Assembly (NCBI GenBank): GCA_034189755.1
Contig: JAXIHJ010000064.1
Location: 1-13,009 of the forward strand
Length of the DNA: 13,009 nt
DNA from: JAXIHJ01 sp034189755
GTDB lineage: Bacteria; Planctomycetota; Phycisphaerae; SM23-33
Reading direction: 5' to 3'
Made by a program: the position numbers and the translations under genes. Under the pieces are notes generated by a model that saw only the letters and a program-made list of their open reading frames with translations, was not told the origin of the DNA and made no database searches. Below are positions 1-6,390 of this stretch, piece after piece. Each line of letters opens with the position of its first letter. Position 1 is the stretch's first letter.

Positions 1-58
1 CGATTTCCTCAAGGTCCGATTTTTGATAGACGGCGAGTTTCTCAAAAAGGAAGGTCAT
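1..58 (-). CDS. Four helix bundle protein (23S rRNA intervening-sequence type), N-terminal fragment
   Basis: The minus strand opens with ATG at 58-56 and encodes 19 residues (MTFLFEKLAVYQKSDLEEI) before the window ends. The FEKLxVYQKS opening is typical of the small (about 120 aa) four helix bundle proteins named after ORFs found in intervening sequences of 23S rRNA genes; members form pentameric helical bundles and have no settled function. Only the first helix is visible, so the call rests on that motif. The Shine-Dalgarno is weak (AAGAGAAA about 8 nt upstream). The upstream leader is rich in purine/pyrimidine tracts and contains an inverted repeat (99-108 with 169-178), which fits the idea that such genes sit in small hairpin-flanked cassettes. 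Confidence 0.6.
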   Translation of the reverse strand, partial: MTFLFEKLAVYQKSDLEEI

Positions 59-98
59 ACTCGTTTTCTCTTGAAAGTAGATAGTAGAGAAGGAGACT

Positions 99-178
99 GC
101 AGGAGAAGCCGATTCGTTTATGGGCGTATCTGTCCGCGCGAAAGCGTTTCTTCTTATCTATTTTCTACCTTCTCCTGC
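99..178. repeat. 10-bp inverted repeat in leader of the four-helix-bundle gene
   Basis: GCAGGAGAAG at 99-108 is perfectly inverted as CTTCTCCTGC at 169-178, with a 60-nt spacer. Both arms lie in purine- or pyrimidine-rich tracts (74-108 and 149-180) that resemble each other more loosely beyond the perfect core. It could be one edge of a cassette carrying the left-edge gene, or chance similarity of low-complexity tracts. Confidence 0.35.
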
Positions 179-182
179 TCTA

Positions 183-207
183 TTTTTTGCGGCTGAGCCG
201 CAAAAAA
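183..207. repeat. Perfect palindrome T6-GCGGCT-G-AGCCGC-A6 directly 3' of the tRNA
   Basis: Arms at 183-194 and 196-207 are perfectly complementary around a single G at 195. In the tRNA's direction of transcription the U6 run comes directly after the discriminator base, before the hairpin, and A6 follows it. It is therefore not a canonical intrinsic terminator (hairpin then U-tract). The U6 after the tRNA acceptor/T-arm could help end transcription, and the hairpin could protect or define the 3' end for processing. Both roles are inferred. Confidence 0.5.
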
Positions 208-282
208 TCGGGGCGAGAGGATTTGAACCTCCGGCCTCCTGCTCCCAAAGCAGGCGCTCTAGCCAAGCTGAGCTACGCCCCG
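208..282 (-). tRNA. tRNA-Pro (anticodon TGG)
   Basis: The minus strand folds as a complete cloverleaf. The acceptor CGGGGCG (282-276) pairs with CGCCCCG (215-209), with discriminator A at 208. The D arm is GCTC...GAGC. The anticodon arm is CCTGC-TTTGGGA-GCAGG, giving anticodon TGG (proline). The T arm is GGAGG-TTCAAAT-CCTCT with one G-U pair. The 3' CCA is not encoded: TTTTTT follows directly, so CCA must be added by nucleotidyltransferase. A promoter lies just upstream (303-331). The length of 75 nt is normal. There is no sign of an integrated element at its 3' end apart from the palindrome noted there. Confidence 0.96.
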
Positions 283-302
283 GATGGTCATACTGCGGTT
301 GA

Positions 303-331
303 ATTCTTGCAGTTTACGTATCGTCCGTCAA
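303..331 (-). promoter_or_regulatory. Sigma70-type promoter of tRNA-Pro
   Basis: The -35 is TTGACG (331-326) and the -10 is AAGAAT (308-303), separated by 17 nt. The predicted start near 296 gives a 5' leader of about 14 nt before the tRNA, which is a usual length. Seen only as a match to the consensus. Confidence 0.5.
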
Positions 332-418
332 GGACCGCTTGCAGCTTCAATTCGGGCTGTGGAACCGCTTCGGAGTTTTTGTGGCGAGGTTTTTTGAATT
401 TGAACGCGAACGGTGCGG

Positions 419-1003
419 TTACTTCCGCTTCTTCAATTGTTTTTCCAGGTCGCGTATCTGCTCGCACAGCTCTTTTGGGATCTGATTTTTGTCTGAGTCG
501 CTCGCCGCGGTTTGCTTTTTCGCAGACTTGTGGGTTTCTTTGGCCTCAGGTGGCGTTTCGGCTACGGGCAGGTTACCCAGCGGCGCGGTGGTAACCGCCT
601 GCACCAGTCCGTCGCAAAAGCTGACCGTAATCTTCTCCGGCGTCTTCAGCCAGACCGCTGACTGGAACTGCACCCACTGGCCGTCGCTTCGGCGTTCGTT
701 TCGCGTGGTGACGATTGCCGGCAGGCCGAGCAGGTCTTCAACGTCGCGGCGCGACATGCCGCGACGAATCATCCGTGTCAGGCTCGTCTTCGAGCCGGAA
801 GGTTCGGCTGCCTGTTGCGGCGGGGTGTTGCTTTGGCGGTCTGCACGGGTCGCTTCGCCGTCGGCTGCGTCGGCCCCTTTAGGCTTGAGACTGCGGAGGA
901 GCCTTATCGGCTCCTTGAGCATGCCTTCGCTCATGTACACCATAAAACCCACGACCATGAGCATGCCGACCGCCAGTGAAATTGTTGTTGTCTTGCCGGA
1001 CAT
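419..1003 (-). CDS. Membrane-anchored protein with SmpA/BamE-like domain
   Basis: A 194-aa protein. Residues about 7-25 form one hydrophobic segment with no lipobox cysteine, so it looks like a signal anchor rather than a lipoprotein signal. Residues 40-72 are a low-complexity linker. Residues about 74-140 (SLTRMIRRGMSRRDVEDLLGLP ... W110 ... ITVSFCDGLVQAV) follow the SmpA/OmlA/BamE pattern: a helix with 'I..GM...DVE.LLG.P', then strands with W and 'V.F.DG.V'. The C-terminal tail (150-194) is charged, ends in a short coiled coil (RDLEKQLKKRK) and is lysine-rich. BamE-like folds occur in outer-membrane assembly factors and in many unrelated envelope proteins, so the exact role is unknown. There is no strong Shine-Dalgarno. 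The gene follows the DUF502 gene after 160 nt with no terminator seen, so it may be the last gene of that unit. Confidence 0.7.
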   Translation of the reverse strand: MSGKTTTISLAVGMLMVVGFMVYMSEGMLKEPIRLLRSLKPKGADAADGEATRADRQSNTPPQQAAEPSGSKTSLTRMIRRGMSRRDVEDLLGLPAIVTTRNERRSDGQWVQFQSAVWLKTPEKITVSFCDGLVQAVTTAPLGNLPVAETPPEAKETHKSAKKQTAASDSDKNQIPKELCEQIRDLEKQLKKRK

Positions 1004-1163
1004 GAATCTCGTTTTTAAAAACCGTGCGCGTGTGCGGATCCGTATGTATCTTATCGGCTTTATCCGCAGCCGGGCTGAGCAAGGGAGAAAATAAGATCAG
1101 CTCCGCAGTTGCGTGGGCCTGTGGCGTGGTGCGTTTTTTGATATTTTTGGTATGTGTATAACG

Positions 1164-1808
1164 CTACGACTTGGTTTCCTGGTCCGTCGGAGCGGCAGCG
1201 TTTTTCGTAAAGCCTACCTGTCCCGTCGCGCAGAGCTTCAGGGCCTGTTCGACAGGCAGGTCCAACTTTTGAACGTGTTTTTTGGGCACGTACAGCACCG
1301 GCCCGCCGATCATGTATGCCAGCGGCACGTAGATGGCGACCATTTCCTGCTGCTCCGGTTCGCTCAGCCCGGCCGGCGTTTCGGTAGTCAGGATCGCCAG
1401 CATGCCAAGCTGCTCGCCCGGCGGGCTGTACAGGACCGTCTGGCCCATGCGATGCGATTCCTGCCGGCCGAAGAGCTTAAGCAGGTCGCGGACGGATTCG
1501 TAGATGGTCTTCACGCCGGGGACGTGCTGAAAAAGCCTTTCCACCAGGCCTATCAGTGAGCGGAATATCCAGAAATGCGTCGCCAGGCCCACCAGGAACA
1601 CCAGCACAATCAGGATTCCCGCCCCGATGCCGTGAAGCTCATCCAGTTTCCGCCAGTCATGGAGCTGGAACCTGTCCCATAAGGGCGCAAGGGCGGACTT
1701 GCCGATTTCATCGAACCAGACGCCGGCTGAGAAAATCACCCAGACCGTGATTGCAAACGGCACGATGACGATGATTCCGGCGAGGAAGATTTGGATTATT
1801 TTTTTCAT
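1164..1808 (-). CDS. DUF502 family integral membrane protein
   Basis: A 214-aa protein of the usual length for the DUF502 family. Two membrane helices are visible, at residues about 6-28 and 60-81, followed by the family signature VPGVKTIYESVRDLLK (96-111) and a soluble domain rich in beta structure (122-200). The soluble domain includes the region that in other members reads as a pattern around YPP-G and GG-P-VYVPKK. The start has a good Shine-Dalgarno (AGGAGA, 7 nt upstream of ATG). Only 35 nt separate it from the upstream STAS gene, so the two are almost certainly co-transcribed. No biochemical activity is established for the family; it is common in planctomycetes and proteobacteria and in plant homologues linked to plasma-membrane trafficking. 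The function here is unknown. Confidence 0.88.
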   Translation of the reverse strand: MKKIIQIFLAGIIVIVPFAITVWVIFSAGVWFDEIGKSALAPLWDRFQLHDWRKLDELHGIGAGILIVLVFLVGLATHFWIFRSLIGLVERLFQHVPGVKTIYESVRDLLKLFGRQESHRMGQTVLYSPPGEQLGMLAILTTETPAGLSEPEQQEMVAIYVPLAYMIGGPVLYVPKKHVQKLDLPVEQALKLCATGQVGFTKNAAAPTDQETKS

Positions 1809-1843
1809 GGGTGTTCTCCTGTCTGCTTTGTTCCCGGCTGGGC

Positions 1844-2212
1844 TTAGCTTTCAAGAAAAACGTCGAAACAGGCCAGGGCCTGGCTTTCGGTGTCGGCGAA
1901 TTCGAAGAGCTTGTCGGTTGATGTAATCTTAAAAATTTCTCGTAATTTCGGGCGGAACCCGGCGAGTATGACCCTGCCCTTGATGGCCTTAGCCTTGGTC
2001 CGCATCGCAATCAGCACGCTCAGCATGGAAGACGACAAAAAGCGGACCGAGCTGAAGTCCAGCAGGACCTTGCGCTGGGCCTGCTGGTCCACCAGGGCGT
2101 GGAGTTCGTCGCTGATGGCCTTGACGGTCGGCCCGTCGAGAATCGAAGCATTGCGGAAGTTAACGACCGTTACGTCACCCAGTTGTGTAATGACCAGTCC
2201 GCTGGAGGGCAT
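1844..2212 (-). CDS. STAS-domain anti-sigma factor antagonist
   Basis: A 122-aa single-domain protein with the STAS fold order: strand VVNFRN (16-21), helix GPTVKAISDELHALVD (27-42), strand KVLLDFSSV (48-56), the phosphorylation loop FLSSSML (58-64), then helices and strand GRVILAGF. Family members (SpoIIAA, RsbV) bind anti-sigma kinases and are switched by phosphorylation of a loop serine. By alignment Ser62 matches SpoIIAA Ser58, but the preceding Asp of the usual FxDSSG motif is Ser60 and the Gly is Met63. The Shine-Dalgarno AAGGA lies 7 nt before the ATG. It leads the STAS-DUF502 pair; no partner kinase or sigma factor is in the window. Possible partners are therefore elsewhere, or the protein acts with DUF502 at the membrane (inference). 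Confidence 0.9.
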   Translation of the reverse strand: MPSSGLVITQLGDVTVVNFRNASILDGPTVKAISDELHALVDQQAQRKVLLDFSSVRFLSSSMLSVLIAMRTKAKAIKGRVILAGFRPKLREIFKITSTDKLFEFADTESQALACFDVFLES

Positions 2213-2259
2213 GGCAAGTCCTTTTTACCAGGATGCTTCTGTGAGTTCACGTTACACGG

Positions 2260-2302
2260 TACAACGATATTGTAGTATAAGCCGACCGCTCGTTAAATCA
2301 GG
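2260..2302 (-). promoter_or_regulatory. Putative promoter and operator-like palindrome of the STAS gene
   Basis: The -10 TATACT (2279-2274) has a poor -35, CTGATT (2301-2296), 16 nt upstream. The predicted leader is about 55 nt. A 15-bp inverted repeat TACAA-N5-TTGTA (2260-2274) touches the -10 and could be an operator. This is a weak call made from consensus matching only. Confidence 0.3.
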
Positions 2303-2332
2303 AATGAGTTAAATCCTCGCCCGATGCAGCGA

Positions 2333-2875
2333 TCAGCTCAAATCGAAGATTGACTGCGTCTTGATGAGCGTCAAATCTGCCGGGAATGCGTGGAACGCGA
2401 AGACGTGCAGCCCGTTCGGCTTGGCCTCGTAATGAATGTAGGTAAATGGAATCAGCGACCGTACCATCCACCTGGGAAACGGCACGAACAGCCCGTGACG
2501 GCCGCCCTGTCGGGCCAGCTCGTGGTGGGTCTTTGAATAAACGGCCGGGCTCATCACTTCGACCTGGAAGTTCATCATGTAATTGATGCCGTCGGTGTGC
2601 TTCCGCTCGTGCACCTTCTCGCCGCGGAAGGGCGTCTCCATAATCAGGCCTCGCGCAGGAAGCTCGGCCTCCTCGCCGGCGATCAACTCTACCATCGCCG
2701 CCTGACCGCGATAAAACCCGATCATGTGGGTGCATCCGGTTACCCAGATTTGTGCCTCGTAGCCGCCTTTGACAATGTGATGATCGTCATAAATCTTGAA
2801 CAGCTCCGGGTGCAGCGGGCGCTCGTAAAGGTAAAATCGCAAACTCGAAACGCATTGTTTTTGAACGGTACTCAT
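2333..2875 (-). CDS. DUF2617-like protein of unknown function
   Basis: A 180-aa soluble protein. The N-terminal part LRFYLYERPLHPELFKIYDD (12-31) and following HHIVKGGYEAQIWVTGCTHMIGFYRG match what I recall of the DUF2617 family (a LY-R-LHPELF signature, then GGY). No catalytic residues are known for that family. The open frame extends upstream to an ATG at 2914, but a strong promoter (TATAAT at 2911-2906) lies between that codon and the next ATG. The Met at 2875 has an AGGAG sequence 12 nt upstream, so 2875 is chosen as the start. The gene is monocistronic or loosely linked to the STAS gene (120 nt away, which has its own weak promoter). Confidence 0.7.
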   Translation of the reverse strand: MSTVQKQCVSSLRFYLYERPLHPELFKIYDDHHIVKGGYEAQIWVTGCTHMIGFYRGQAAMVELIAGEEAELPARGLIMETPFRGEKVHERKHTDGINYMMNFQVEVMSPAVYSKTHHELARQGGRHGLFVPFPRWMVRSLIPFTYIHYEAKPNGLHVFAFHAFPADLTLIKTQSIFDLS

Positions 2876-2905
2876 CGAACTGACTTTCTCCTGGTTCCCA
2901 AGTGT

Positions 2906-2933
2906 ATTATACACGAATTTGCCTAAACGACAA
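2906..2933 (-). promoter_or_regulatory. Sigma70-type promoter for the DUF2617-like gene
   Basis: The perfect -10 TATAAT (2911-2906) lies 16 nt downstream of TTGTCG (2933-2928). Transcription would start near 2899, which excludes the ATG at 2914 as a translation start and supports the one at 2875. Confidence 0.65.
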
Positions 2934-2977
2934 GGGAAGACGGCTCTTCGGCGGGGCGAATCGGGAAAAATTTTACA

Positions 2978-2989
2978 GGTCGGCCGACC
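2978..2989 (-). terminator. Possible weak terminator after the envelope cluster
   Basis: The 12-bp perfect palindrome GGTCGGCCGACC lies 31 nt past the DUF2062 stop codon. On the minus strand it is followed by TGTAAAATTTTTC, an imperfect U-rich run. The usable stem is only 4 bp plus neighbours, so the call is tentative. Confidence 0.3.
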
Positions 2990-3020
2990 GGCACGGCGTT
3001 TTCAGCCTGCGTCGAGGTAA

Positions 3021-3563
3021 TTACCGTTTTGGCAGCTGATGTTCCGGCATGGCCGGGCTGGGGTGCCTGATATGCCATCGCTGGCGATAGGTTACGACCG
3101 CGTACAGTACCGCAAAATAGGTCAGAAACCCCAGCACCAGCCCCACCATGAGGCTGCCCAGCCACAGCGGCAGGAAGATCGGCCAGGTGGCCTGCCACCA
3201 CGCCTGGATTCGGGGAATGATGTGCCCCTGAAAGTGCGAGGCGCGTGCGAAGGCCCTTTCAAATTCGTCCCAGGAGTACTTCCAGCCGAACAGCCAACTG
3301 CCGACGAGGAAGTTCGGACCGTAAATCGGAAAGATAGTCAGCGGGTTGGAAAACCATACGAAGGGCAGGCCTACGAGCTTGTTGGCCCGCAGCAGCATGG
3401 CCAGGGCCACGGTTAGAATCATCTGGAAGCCGATGGTCGGCGTCCAGGCTATAAAAATGCCTATAGCCACGCCCAGCGCGATGCGGTGCGGCGTGTCGTC
3501 CACGTGGAGCACGCGGTAGATGAAAAACCTCTTCGCGCGATTCATGACGTACCGTATCGGCAT
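3021..3563 (-). CDS. DUF2062 domain-containing inner membrane protein
   Basis: A 180-aa protein. Residues about 20-75 hold the DUF2062 signature (GVAIGIFIAWTPTIGFQMIL, then ALAMLLRANKLVGLPFVWFSNPLT), followed by GPNFLVGSWLFG (93-104). A second hydrophobic hairpin lies at about 137-167 and a short basic tail follows. Family members are small membrane proteins often found beside glycosyltransferase genes or fused to them; their reaction is unknown. The start ATG (3563-3561) overlaps the TGA of the upstream GT9 gene by one base (TGATG), so translation is probably coupled. It is the last gene of the cluster, and a role in membrane handling of the glycan or its lipid carrier is inferred from position only. 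Confidence 0.88.
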   Translation of the reverse strand: MPIRYVMNRAKRFFIYRVLHVDDTPHRIALGVAIGIFIAWTPTIGFQMILTVALAMLLRANKLVGLPFVWFSNPLTIFPIYGPNFLVGSWLFGWKYSWDEFERAFARASHFQGHIIPRIQAWWQATWPIFLPLWLGSLMVGLVLGFLTYFAVLYAVVTYRQRWHIRHPSPAMPEHQLPKR

Positions 3564-4633
3564 CAGGTTTTTTCCCGTTGAAGCAGGCTTTCCTTTGCAG
3601 CGGCGATGACGTCGGCCGGTTTGATAAGCTGCATACACGTAATGTGCCGGCAGCGGCGTTTGAGGCATCCGCGGCAGGGCACGTCGGCGATAATAGCGCG
3701 GCCCAGCAGGTACGGCCCGGTGTGCTCGGGGCGCGTCGGGCCTATAAGGGTAATCGAATCGACGCCGACGGCCGGAGCGATAAACTTGGCTGCCGAGTCG
3801 CAGCAAATTACGCCTGCCGAAGCGGCGATAAGCCCGACCATCTGCTGAATGTCCGTCCGTCCGCCGAGATTTATGACCCCGGAGCCCAGCCCCTCGGCGA
3901 CCGCGTCGCACAGCAGCCGCTCAGCCTGTGCGGGCGAACCGCTCAGGACGACCGGCACTTCTTTGGCCAGCTCGGCGGCCACCGCCCGCCAGTGCCGCAC
4001 GGGGTACTGCTTGGTCGCCCATCGAGTCGGTACCGAGCAGACGATAAAGTCGCCGCTTCGCAGTCCGTGCTGCCGGGTGAGTTGCTCGGCGAACCGCCGG
4101 CCGGCATCCGTAACCTGAAGTGTCATGTCCTGCTCGCCGGCGTCGATGCCGAGCGAACGGGCCAGCTCAATGTTGCGATCGACGGTGTGCCGGCTGTGTG
4201 CTTCGACGCGGTGCGTGTAGAACACCGATGCGCCTTCCCGTGCATCGGCAAAGCCCACTCGCAGCGGCGCCTTCGTCGCGGCGGTCAGCAGACCGCTGCG
4301 CAGCAGTCCCTGAAGGTCGATTACCCAGTCGAATCCGCCGTTGCGCAGTGTCTTGCGAAGTCGCAGTACTGCACCGGCGGCTGCCGGCGACCGCCATGCT
4401 CTGGCCAGGTGTCTTCGATCAAAGATGATAGCCTCGTCCAGGTCGCCGTCCTGTTCGATGAGCAGCCGGTAGGCTTCGTCGATCAGCCAGGCAATACGGA
4501 CCTCCCGGCCGAAGGTCCGCCTCAGGCCGCGCAGGACGGGCATGGCCGTTACCACGTCGCCCAGTGCGCTGGGTTTGATAATCAGCACGTGTTGAGGCCT
4601 GGCTGGAGTAATGTTGCAGGTCTTGGCGGTCAT
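3563..4633 (-). CDS. Glycosyltransferase family 9 (ADP-heptose:LPS heptosyltransferase-like)
   Basis: A 356-aa protein of normal length for GT9 (COG0859). The N-terminal Rossmann domain has the conserved IIKPSALGDVVTAMPVLRGL (18-37), with Asp26 matching the WaaC catalytic Asp13 region, and DLQGLLRSG (106-114). The C-terminal domain has PTRWATKQYP (202-211, Lys208 at the phosphate-binding Lys position), LGGRTDIQQM, CCDSAAKFIA (277-286), LIGPTRPEHTGPY (296-308) and the cysteine-rich tail CRGCLKRRCRHITCMQLI common in bacterial GT9. The usual D-S/T-G-x-x-H element reads D279-S-A-A-K-F284, so its Gly and His are replaced. The start at 4633 has GGAGG 8 nt upstream and overlaps the kinase stop by one base (TAATG). 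Upstream extension of the frame to 5176 is antisense noise. The likely role is adding a heptose or other sugar to an LPS core-type acceptor; the donor is unknown. Confidence 0.9.
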   Translation of the reverse strand: MTAKTCNITPARPQHVLIIKPSALGDVVTAMPVLRGLRRTFGREVRIAWLIDEAYRLLIEQDGDLDEAIIFDRRHLARAWRSPAAAGAVLRLRKTLRNGGFDWVIDLQGLLRSGLLTAATKAPLRVGFADAREGASVFYTHRVEAHSRHTVDRNIELARSLGIDAGEQDMTLQVTDAGRRFAEQLTRQHGLRSGDFIVCSVPTRWATKQYPVRHWRAVAAELAKEVPVVLSGSPAQAERLLCDAVAEGLGSGVINLGGRTDIQQMVGLIAASAGVICCDSAAKFIAPAVGVDSITLIGPTRPEHTGPYLLGRAIIADVPCRGCLKRRCRHITCMQLIKPADVIAAAKESLLQREKT

Positions 4634-6390
4634 TAGCCTGGCCTCCGGACAGCTTTTTGGCGCCTTCGACGAGAGCGAATCTGGTCCCTGAGCTTCCGGG
4701 CCGACCACCGCTCCAACAGCCGCCAGTAAGGCTTGAAATGGATCCGCCCGCTGCCGGGACGGCGAAGGTAGCCCAACAGCATTCTCAGCCGGCCGGCGTG
4801 GTTGACCACGTTGGACTCCAGCAGCGAAACGTTCAGCCGCATCAGGCCCTGGAAGCGGTTTCGCATGGTGATGCGTCGTTTGCATCTTAGCCCGTCCAAA
4901 TCCAGCAGGACGACCTCCGGTGATGCGCCGGGCGACCATGAGATTAACAGGTTCGCGGCCTTCAGGTCGCGATGGGCAAAATGGTTGTCGTGCAGCCGCT
5001 GCAACAATTTGCCCAACTGCCAGAGCACCTGCTGTCCGAGGCGGCGCTGCTGCGGGACGGTCAGCGGTGTATCTCCGCGTGGCGGCCGGGCCAGCCAGGT
5101 GTTCAGGAACTTGTTCAGAGGCGTCGCGTGCACCGCCTCGGTTATCAGGATGCTGTCGAGCAGAAACGGTCCGCACCGCCTTTCCAGTGAGGCCAGCGGC
5201 AGCGAGGTGGCAATCCGCCTGGTCAGCAGCATGTGGCCTAGCTTAAAGGCGCGAATCGGGCGGGCCGGACGGAGACAGTCGACCAGGACCTTCCAGAGAT
5301 GTTTGCGGCGGGGACGCTTGATGAAGACTTCCACCTCATTCCGGCCCACGGTAAGCCTGCGGCGGACGATTAGGCCGCTGCCGGAATCCTTGATTATCTC
5401 GGCGTCGCCGCCTTGAAGCAGCGCTGCGGGCTTTGCCAGAACGCTTCGCCACGCCTCGGTGTCGAAAACAAGCTTCGCCGCTAGCGAACCGGCCATCCAT
5501 CGCTTGGAGGCCAGCACGACGTGCCCTCGCCAGCCGCCGGGCAGCTTGATGCTATGAAAGTATTGGTTGTTCCCGGTAACGCGGCGGTTGCGCTGGGCAT
5601 ACTGCCGATGCTTGTGGAGGTGGGCGAAGTGCTCGATCATGAACTGCCAGCCTCGAAGCGTGCCGGCGGCGCCGCTGGCGCGAAGGTAGTGCTTCAGGAA
5701 TCGAAGCCGCTCGCTCCGTGTGGTGAATTGAAATCGGTCGTAATATAGTTGGGCCAGGTTGGCTGCCATAGCCCTGCGTGAAAGCCGGCGCCTTCGCCTG
5801 GCGCGGTGAAGGTCGGATACGGCCAGGTCCACCGCATCGCTGTCGGTGCGGATGAGGATGTTGCCGCAGTGAAGGTCCTGGTGTATGACACCGACGGCGT
5901 GCATTCGACCGATGGTTTTAGCCAGTACGACGATGGCCTGCTGGATGGCTTGTCGGCCCGCCCGCCCGCGAGAAAGCTGCCTGATGTGCCATTGGTCGGC
6001 TTGCTCGCTGGGCGTTACGGCGCGGGTGGCCAGCCATTCAACCGACTTGTCGCACATTGTCGCCAGCGGCTGAGCCGTCGGGACACCGTGCGAGCGGAGA
6101 TAAAGCATGAAACGCATCTCGCTCCTGGCGTCGGACAGGCCCACTGCACGCGTCAAACGATGCAGCAGCGAGCGGCTGTGAAAGTGCTTCAGAAAAATCT
6201 TCGCCCCGTCGACGACGCCACGATAGACGGTCCGCGACGCGTTGTGCTTGACCTGCCGCCAGTGATCCTTATCAGGCCGGCTGAGCAGCCCCAGCCGCTT
6301 GGCCAGGATCACGCGGGCGCCGTCGTCGGCGAAAATGACCTTGCCAAGGCTGTCCGCCGGTGAATTGTCGGTTTCAATGGTCCGGGGCAT
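4633..6390 (-). CDS. Tandem lipopolysaccharide kinase (WaaP/KdkA-like), two kinase domains
   Basis: A 585-aa protein, about twice the length of a KdkA/WaaP kinase. Domain 1 (about 45-260) has Lys68 (FLKHF), an EMRFMLYLRSHGVPT helix, the catalytic loop HQDLHCGN (H170, D172, N177) and SDLHRAR with D193 as the metal-binding Asp. Domain 2 (about 335-565) has Lys358 (VFIKRP), the catalytic loop HRDLKAAN (H473, D475, N480) and LLDLDGLR (D497). Both domains therefore keep the ATP-binding Lys, catalytic Asp and metal Asp. Enzymes of this fold phosphorylate Kdo or heptose in LPS using ATP at the inner face of the membrane. The start overlaps the GT4 gene by 17 nt and the end overlaps the GT9 gene by 1 nt. 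The basic C-terminus (RSRRRRQKAVRRPG) may contact membrane phospholipid. Two phosphorylations of one glycan, or two different acceptors, are both possible. Confidence 0.88.
   Translation of the reverse strand: MPRTIETDNSPADSLGKVIFADDGARVILAKRLGLLSRPDKDHWRQVKHNASRTVYRGVVDGAKIFLKHFHSRSLLHRLTRAVGLSDARSEMRFMLYLRSHGVPTAQPLATMCDKSVEWLATRAVTPSEQADQWHIRQLSRGRAGRQAIQQAIVVLAKTIGRMHAVGVIHQDLHCGNILIRTDSDAVDLAVSDLHRARRRRRLSRRAMAANLAQLYYDRFQFTTRSERLRFLKHYLRASGAAGTLRGWQFMIEHFAHLHKHRQYAQRNRRVTGNNQYFHSIKLPGGWRGHVVLASKRWMAGSLAAKLVFDTEAWRSVLAKPAALLQGGDAEIIKDSGSGLIVRRRLTVGRNEVEVFIKRPRRKHLWKVLVDCLRPARPIRAFKLGHMLLTRRIATSLPLASLERRCGPFLLDSILITEAVHATPLNKFLNTWLARPPRGDTPLTVPQQRRLGQQVLWQLGKLLQRLHDNHFAHRDLKAANLLISWSPGASPEVVLLDLDGLRCKRRITMRNRFQGLMRLNVSLLESNVVNHAGRLRMLLGYLRRPGSGRIHFKPYWRLLERWSARKLRDQIRSRRRRQKAVRRPG

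Noticed and set aside
187..594. Plus-strand ORF across the tRNA
   Set aside because: It runs through the tRNA-Pro gene and into the antisense of the SmpA-like gene; no coding features.
489..1094. Plus-strand 201-aa ORF opposite the SmpA-like gene
   Set aside because: Composition and lack of any motif mark it as the antisense shadow of the minus-strand gene, which has a membrane anchor and a recognisable domain.
2876..2914. Earlier start for the DUF2617-like gene
   Set aside because: A TATAAT promoter box sits between the two start codons, so the first ATG would not be on the transcript.
3564..3911. N-terminal extension of the DUF2062 frame
   Set aside because: It is arginine-rich out-of-frame translation of the GT9 gene; the domain starts at 3563.
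4634..5176. N-terminal extension of the GT9 frame
   Set aside because: It overlaps the second kinase domain in another frame and has no domain; GT9 begins normally at 4633 with a good ribosome-binding site.
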